NCBI GenBank assembly: GCA_002725545.1
Contig: PBPW01000039.1
Span: 37,249 to 47,651 of the forward strand
Reading direction: 5' to 3'
From: Fidelibacterota bacterium
GTDB lineage: Bacteria > Marinisomatota > Marinisomatia > Marinisomatales > TCS55
DNA length: 10,403 nucleotides
Position numbers and translations under genes: made by a program. Shown piece after piece: positions 6,361 to 10,403 of the stretch (positions within the stretch are counted from its first letter, which is position 1; each line of letters begins with the position of its first letter). Under the pieces are notes generated by a model. It had not been told where the DNA came from, did not search any database, and saw only the letters and a list, made by a program, of their open reading frames with translations.

Positions 6361-9270
6361 TTATCCCTTCTTTTCTTTAAGGTCATTAAGAAGTTTTTTT
6401 GCTACAGGGTCATCTGGATTATTCTTGAGCCAATCGTTTACTACAGACTCAGCTTTATCGTACATGTCCAAATTTTTATATGCAAAAATTAAAGATGAAA
6501 CAATTTGAACAAAGTAATCTCTCCATTGATCCATTTCTCTTTGAGACGTCAGTCTAGCGCCAGATTCAATAGATTTGAAATCATTATAGAGCTCTTCAAA
6601 AATAACCCTACCCCTATCTAAAGAATCTAACTGAGCAAGATACACCTGGCCGAATTCAACCTTATCTTGAATGGTTAAATCATTTCTACCCATTAAGATT
6701 CCCATGACTCTTTGAAGCTCATCTTTATTGCCTAATTCACCATAAAGCCTACCAAGCTGATAATGCAATTCTTTTGCATCATACCGAATGGTTCTCTCAG
6801 GGATATTATCTTGCATCCTATTTAATACTTGCAACCCTTTCTCTCTATGGATATTTGCTTTGGCTTTATCAATAGATTCATTGTCTTTATATTTCATATA
6901 GTGATATCCTGCTAACTGCATGTAAGCGCTTCTAAGATTCTGCAATAAGCGTATATTTGTAGAGGGAAAATAAAAAATATCTTCACGTCCTAAATTCCGA
7001 TAGAGATAGCCTGGCTTATAATCTTTAAACCAAATTTCATTTTCTAGGTTTTTCCATTCTCTAGCTTCGATATCTCTTTTCCAAACTTCAGAGCCATATC
7101 CAGACATTAAATTAGTCCACATTCTCTCTTCATTAATCGCGCTTTGTTGATCGACCTTATATGGGCGTAAGCGATAGACTAAGCCTTCCATTTCAATATA
7201 TTGATCTAAATTAAGTCGATTAGATTGAGGAACAGTAACAGCAAAATAAATTGGGTAATTCCATTCTGCAGCAAATATAATTTGAAGGATCATTAGGTCT
7301 TTTACCATTAAAGCTGCATTAGCAAAAGTTGGGTCAACTCTCCATTCAATATAACCATTTTTATTTTTATCAGTTATTGGTGCTTTTACCCTAATGATTT
7401 GCGATTTCCATTCTTTCAACCCAGAAGCAACATCTTGAACTTGTTCATCTCCCATTTTAATAAATTCCCCTGGCCTTGAATCTCTTAATTGGCGGATATA
7501 CCATTCTGTATTTAAAAGGCTCAAATTGGCCACAGTAACATCTTTTCTTATTCCTTCAACCTCCTGTAAATACCATAAAGGGAATGTATCATTATCTCCA
7601 TTGGTAAATATAATCGCATTGGGCTCGCATGACTGAAGAATATTATAGCTATAATCCCATGCAATCCTATTATCAGATCTATCATGCTCATGATAATTAG
7701 CTTTCAACATCATTGCAGGCATAGCAATTAGTAGTAAAACAATCGTAAAGATAATTCCATTTTTTTGATATGATTTTCCTTTAGAAAATTTTCTAAATTG
7801 ATCTATTAATGCTTGAACAGCAATACTTATCCAAATAGAAAAAGCAAAAAAACTACCAACATAGGAATAATCTCTTTCTCTAGGCTGCGGATTGTCTTGA
7901 TTGACAAAGATGATGATAGCTAACCCTGTCATTAGAAAAAGACTTAATACAGAAAATGCTCTTTTTTTATCCTGTTGAAAATGGTAAAACATTCCCCAAA
8001 GACCAAAAAGAAATGCTAGCGGGAGACCAAATTGAAACCAAGCCACCCCATCCTCATTAGGTCTAGCGCCATAAGGTGTAACAAAAGATTCTGCGCTTGG
8101 TCCTCTACCAGCAAACTGCCATAAGAAGTATCTCCAATACATTTTCTTTACTTGATAATCCCAGAAATAGTCCCATTGCTTGTCCATTCTATAGGTTTTA
8201 TATGCTCGTTCTTGTCTGGAAGTGTATTCTCGACCATTTTGGGGTCTTCCAACTGCTTCATGTTTTGGAGGCAATCCTTTGAATCTTCTTGGGAATTGAA
8301 ACATTCTTCCATATTGCTCTCTTTCCATATAAGCAATTGCCCTAGATACTGTTGATGGGTCATTTTCATTTATAGCTGGTTTCTGATCAGAACGAATGAA
8401 AATCATAGCATAGCTTGAATAGCCAATGAGAATTAGAACTGTAGAGGTTAGTACTAATGCATATTGGAATTTTTTATTAATGATACTTAAAACCATTAAT
8501 CCAAAAATTAAGATGCATATAAAAATGACTGATGGTAGTCCAATTTTATCCACTAATTTTGGCATTCCATTAATAATTGCAGAGTTGATCAAATAAAAGA
8601 CTATACCAGTAATAACCGTTGTAATAGCAAAGCCTTTATAGGAAAATTCAAACTTTCTAAAGAAAATAATTAGTGCCAAAAATGGAAGTGCCAACAAATT
8701 AAGCAAGTGAACCCCCGTGGCAAGACCAATCATGTAGGCTATAATTAAAATATAGCGTTCATTGCCATTTTCATCTGCTTTTTCTGACCAAAGCAGGATT
8801 AGCCATACAACTATTGCTGTAAAAAAAGTAGAAAATCCATATACCTCAGCTTCAACAGCATTAAACCAGTGCGAGTCTGTAAAAGCAAACGTAAGAGAAC
8901 CAACTAAAGAGGATCCAAAAATAATTATGGAATCAATTTGTGATTTAATCTTCCCTCTGTAATTGATGATAATTTTTACGCAAGAAAGGTATAAGAACAT
9001 CACTGCTAATGCGCTAACTATTGGAGATATAAGATTAATCCTGAAGGCGATATCAGGATTAAATGGAATCATGGAAAATATTCTACCTATAATCAAATAA
9101 AGAGGGCTACCCGGCGGATGCGGAACCCCAAGAATATAAGAGGTTGCAATAAATTCTCCTGAATCCCAATATGGCACAGTATCTGCCATCGTTAATAGGT
9201 AAACAAGAAACGATGTAATTAGTGAGATAACAGCAAAGAAAAAATTTATTTTTTTATTATATGAATCCAT
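6361..9270 (-). CDS. DUF2723 / GT117 membrane protein, TMEM260-like O-mannosyltransferase family
   Basis: The protein has 969 residues. The N-terminal half is a polytopic inner-membrane domain with about 12 hydrophobic segments (for example 9-29, 78-98, 144-161, 173-204, 213-233, 245-292, 412-428, 470-490, 504-521). The DUF2723 signature WDSGEF (35-40) followed by LGVPHPPGSPLYLIIGRIFS (47-66) is intact; the first-loop D36/E39 pair corresponds to the acidic site of GT-C enzymes that use lipid-linked sugars. NAVEAEVYGF (137-146) is a second conserved patch. After the last membrane segment comes a periplasmic part with TNGDNDTFPLWYLQEVEGIR (556-575), and residues about 775-969 are helical with a TPR-like look. 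Animal TMEM260, a related protein, O-mannosylates specific proteins, so protein or lipid glycosylation across the membrane is a reasonable inference; donor and acceptor are unknown. The start is 5 bases after the DUF1844 stop, with no Shine-Dalgarno, which points to translational coupling. Confidence 0.92.
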   Translation of the reverse strand: MDSYNKKINFFFAVISLITSFLVYLLTMADTVPYWDSGEFIATSYILGVPHPPGSPLYLIIGRIFSMIPFNPDIAFRINLISPIVSALAVMFLYLSCVKIIINYRGKIKSQIDSIIIFGSSLVGSLTFAFTDSHWFNAVEAEVYGFSTFFTAIVVWLILLWSEKADENGNERYILIIAYMIGLATGVHLLNLLALPFLALIIFFRKFEFSYKGFAITTVITGIVFYLINSAIINGMPKLVDKIGLPSVIFICILIFGLMVLSIINKKFQYALVLTSTVLILIGYSSYAMIFIRSDQKPAINENDPSTVSRAIAYMEREQYGRMFQFPRRFKGLPPKHEAVGRPQNGREYTSRQERAYKTYRMDKQWDYFWDYQVKKMYWRYFLWQFAGRGPSAESFVTPYGARPNEDGVAWFQFGLPLAFLFGLWGMFYHFQQDKKRAFSVLSLFLMTGLAIIIFVNQDNPQPRERDYSYVGSFFAFSIWISIAVQALIDQFRKFSKGKSYQKNGIIFTIVLLLIAMPAMMLKANYHEHDRSDNRIAWDYSYNILQSCEPNAIIFTNGDNDTFPLWYLQEVEGIRKDVTVANLSLLNTEWYIRQLRDSRPGEFIKMGDEQVQDVASGLKEWKSQIIRVKAPITDKNKNGYIEWRVDPTFANAALMVKDLMILQIIFAAEWNYPIYFAVTVPQSNRLNLDQYIEMEGLVYRLRPYKVDQQSAINEERMWTNLMSGYGSEVWKRDIEAREWKNLENEIWFKDYKPGYLYRNLGREDIFYFPSTNIRLLQNLRSAYMQLAGYHYMKYKDNESIDKAKANIHREKGLQVLNRMQDNIPERTIRYDAKELHYQLGRLYGELGNKDELQRVMGILMGRNDLTIQDKVEFGQVYLAQLDSLDRGRVIFEELYNDFKSIESGARLTSQREMDQWRDYFVQIVSSLIFAYKNLDMYDKAESVVNDWLKNNPDDPVAKKLLNDLKEKKG

Positions 9271-9275
9271 CGATT

Positions 9276-9650
9276 TTATTTTTTCTTGGTCTTTTTCGAT
9301 GGCTTAGGTTTAGGCTTTTGTTTTTTTTCTGCCTTAGGTTTTTCTTCTTTTTTGCTAGAGCCGCTATCAGGTTCGCTTTCCTTTTTTTTCTTCTCATCAA
9401 TAAAATTCAACTTTAACTCACTTAAGCTATGTAAAATATATTGCTCTTCCCATTCACTCAAATTGCCCTTCATTTTTGTTTGAAGCATATCAAGTAAATC
9501 TATATAATACGAAGCCTGATCTAAATTTCTTTCTAATTCATCAGACACTGGGTTTTTTACTTTACCAAGAGATATCCATGCACTTTGAACAAATGTGTTA
9601 ACTAAATGAATAAAAAGTTGATCTTCTTTTTTTAATTGATTCTCGGACAT
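9276..9650 (-). CDS. DUF1844 family small protein
   Basis: This 124-residue protein of unknown function shows the DUF1844 pattern across residues about 11-85: LFIHLVNTFVQSAWISLGKV, then a short NP turn (KNPVSDE), then DQASYYIDLLDMLQTKMKGN and LSEWEEQYILHSLSELKLNF. It is predicted to be two to three amphipathic helices with no signal peptide or membrane span, so it is cytoplasmic. Residues about 86-124 form a disordered tail rich in Lys, Glu and Pro and ending in KKTKKK, which may bind RNA, DNA or acidic lipid. The ATG is supported by an AAAGG six bases upstream. The stop is 5 bases before the DUF2723 start, implying coupled expression. Members of this family occur in several phyla without an established role, and I do not infer one here. 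Confidence 0.85.
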   Translation of the reverse strand: MSENQLKKEDQLFIHLVNTFVQSAWISLGKVKNPVSDELERNLDQASYYIDLLDMLQTKMKGNLSEWEEQYILHSLSELKLNFIDEKKKKESEPDSGSSKKEEKPKAEKKQKPKPKPSKKTKKK

Positions 9651-9738
9651 TATTAGCCTTTCATTAGTAAAAGTATTTTTTATTGTTTAATCGAAGCTAC
9701 TAAAATACACCTTAGATGCATAAGATGAATAGTCTATA
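9651..9738. other. Spacer between recG and the DUF1844 gene
   Basis: These 88 AT-rich bases lie downstream of recG and upstream of the DUF1844 gene, both on the minus strand. Apart from the AAAGG at 9657-9661 I see no convincing promoter pair, terminator hairpin with a U-run, or small coding frame. A promoter for the downstream glycosyltransferase genes could be here, but nothing in the sequence shows it. Confidence 0.3.
9657..9661 (-). promoter_or_regulatory. Shine-Dalgarno-like site of the DUF1844 gene
   Basis: On the minus strand AAAGG ends six bases before the ATG at 9650, a normal spacing. It stands out because most other starts in the window lack such a site. It supports the chosen start and may make this gene the main ribosome entry point for the DUF1844-DUF2723 pair. 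Confidence 0.45.
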
Positions 9739-10403
9739 TTATCGCATAGAAAGTGATTTTTCTATTTTATCTCCGTACAGATACATCAACTCTTCATACA
9801 CTATTTTGTTCCTTGATTGAAGCGTAGCTAGATTAAAATTAAATTCTTCAAAAACAGCATTTCGTACTTGGTTGATCAAATTTCCATCAGAAACTATATT
9901 TGCAATTTTAAAATTAAAAAAACCACTTTGCTTAATTCCAAAAAATTCTCCTGGTCCTCTTAGCTTTAAATCTTCATCAGAGATCACAAAGCCATCATTG
10001 GTGGATTCCATGATTTGTAAACGTTTTTTTGAATTTTCAGTTTGTTTTCTCTGTACTAAAATACAATAACTTTTTTTATTCCCACGACCAACCCTTCCTC
10101 TAAGTTGATGAAGCTGAGTCAATCCAAACCTCTCGGCATGCTCTATAAGCATTACGGTTGCATTTGGTACATCAATCCCAACTTCTATGACAGTAGTTGA
10201 TATTAATAGATTGATTTTATTATTTGAAAAATCTTTCATTATTTCATCTTTTTCATCTTTTTCTAACTTACCATGTAATAATCCAACCTTCATTTTTTTA
10301 AAGATATTTTTTGAAAGATTATTGTACATTTCAATTGCAGCAGTTAAGTCAGATTTTTCAGACTCCTCCACTAATGGGTATACAATAATGCATTGTCTTC
10401 CAG
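9739..10403 (-). CDS. recG: ATP-dependent DNA helicase RecG, C-terminal part (start beyond the window)
   Basis: RecG remodels stalled replication forks and Holliday junctions. Only the last 221 codons or so are visible; the frame is open through the right edge (first complete residues GRQCIIVYPLVEES), so the N-terminal wedge domain and helicase motifs I-III lie outside. Visible landmarks are VGLLHGKLEKDEKDEIM, the motif V region STTVIEVGIDVPNAT, AERFGLTQLHQ, and motif VI QLRGRVGRG with its arginine fingers. The RecG-specific C-terminal segment follows: TNDGFVISDEDLKLRGPGEF, then FGIKQSG. This last segment separates RecG from Mfd and other SF2 helicases. A GTG at 10369-10371 falls inside the conserved domain and is not the real start. 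The frame is intact to the TAA at 9739-9741. The gene precedes the DUF1844 gene by 88 bases on the same strand and may or may not share its transcript. Confidence 0.97.
   Translation of the reverse strand, partial: GRQCIIVYPLVEESEKSDLTAAIEMYNNLSKNIFKKMKVGLLHGKLEKDEKDEIMKDFSNNKINLLISTTVIEVGIDVPNATVMLIEHAERFGLTQLHQLRGRVGRGNKKSYCILVQRKQTENSKKRLQIMESTNDGFVISDEDLKLRGPGEFFGIKQSGFFNFKIANIVSDGNLINQVRNAVFEEFNFNLATLQSRNKIVYEELMYLYGDKIEKSLSMR

Noticed and set aside
8097..8369. Several overlapping short open frames (61-73 codons) on both strands inside the DUF2723 gene.
   Set aside because: The long frame shows an uninterrupted recognised family through this region; the short ones have no family features, leader or conserved context.
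9286..9483. A 65-codon plus-strand frame rich in Phe, Leu and Gly that looks like a membrane peptide.
   Set aside because: It is the reverse complement of the Lys/Glu/Pro-rich tail of the DUF1844 protein; Lys codons read backwards give Phe and Leu.
10240..10266. TTTTTCATC-like repeats near the right end as a direct-repeat element.
   Set aside because: They encode the Lys/Asp/Glu-rich EKDEKDE stretch of RecG at the expected place; low-complexity codons explain them.

Overview
The window looks like ordinary chromosomal DNA from a low-GC (about one third G+C by eye), free-living Gram-negative bacterium of the Fibrobacteres-Chlorobi-Bacteroidetes (FCB) group. My best guess is Candidatus Marinimicrobia (SAR406) or a close relative. 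The reasons are a TonB-dependent receptor with an N-terminal carboxypeptidase-regulatory-like domain, a DUF4835-like secreted protein (a mainly Bacteroidetes family), a DUF2723/GT117 membrane protein, a DUF1844 protein, and mostly A/T-rich leaders without a clear Shine-Dalgarno. The taxonomic call is inference from gene content; I could not search a database.

Layout. Left block, minus strand: a class II tRNA nucleotidyltransferase/poly(A) polymerase-type gene (2187-3608) is followed 12 bases later by a TonB-dependent outer-membrane receptor (2174 down to the left edge, C-terminus cut off by the window). Middle block, plus strand: a short divergent spacer (3609-3674) leads into a secreted DUF4835-like protein (3675-4496) and then an arginase/agmatinase-family enzyme (4516-5307). 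The right block is again on the minus strand. In order of transcription it holds the C-terminal helicase part of RecG (10403-9739), a DUF1844 protein (9650-9276), a large DUF2723/TMEM260-like membrane glycosyltransferase (9270-6361) and a family 2 glycosyltransferase (6334-5297). The last gene converges on the arginase gene, and the two overlap by 11 bases.

How the genes may work together. DUF1844 and DUF2723 are separated by 5 bases and DUF2723 and GT2 by 26, so these three are probably co-transcribed. The pair of a membrane C-type glycosyltransferase and a cytoplasmic GT2 suggests envelope glycan or protein O-glycosylation, but no acceptor is visible. The DUF4835-like and arginase genes form a second probable operon. 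The rest is housekeeping (tRNA 3'-end maturation, replication-fork repair) and nutrient uptake.

No stretch over 300 bases lacks a gene; the largest gaps are 88 bases (9651-9738) and 66 bases (3609-3674). I found no tRNA, rRNA, CRISPR array, insertion sequence, prophage gene or defence system. I do not see an undescribed system here. The best leads are small: a Glu in place of the first metal-binding Asp of the nucleotidyltransferase, and two consecutive stem-loops at the arginase 3' end whose wobble pairs fit only plus-strand RNA.
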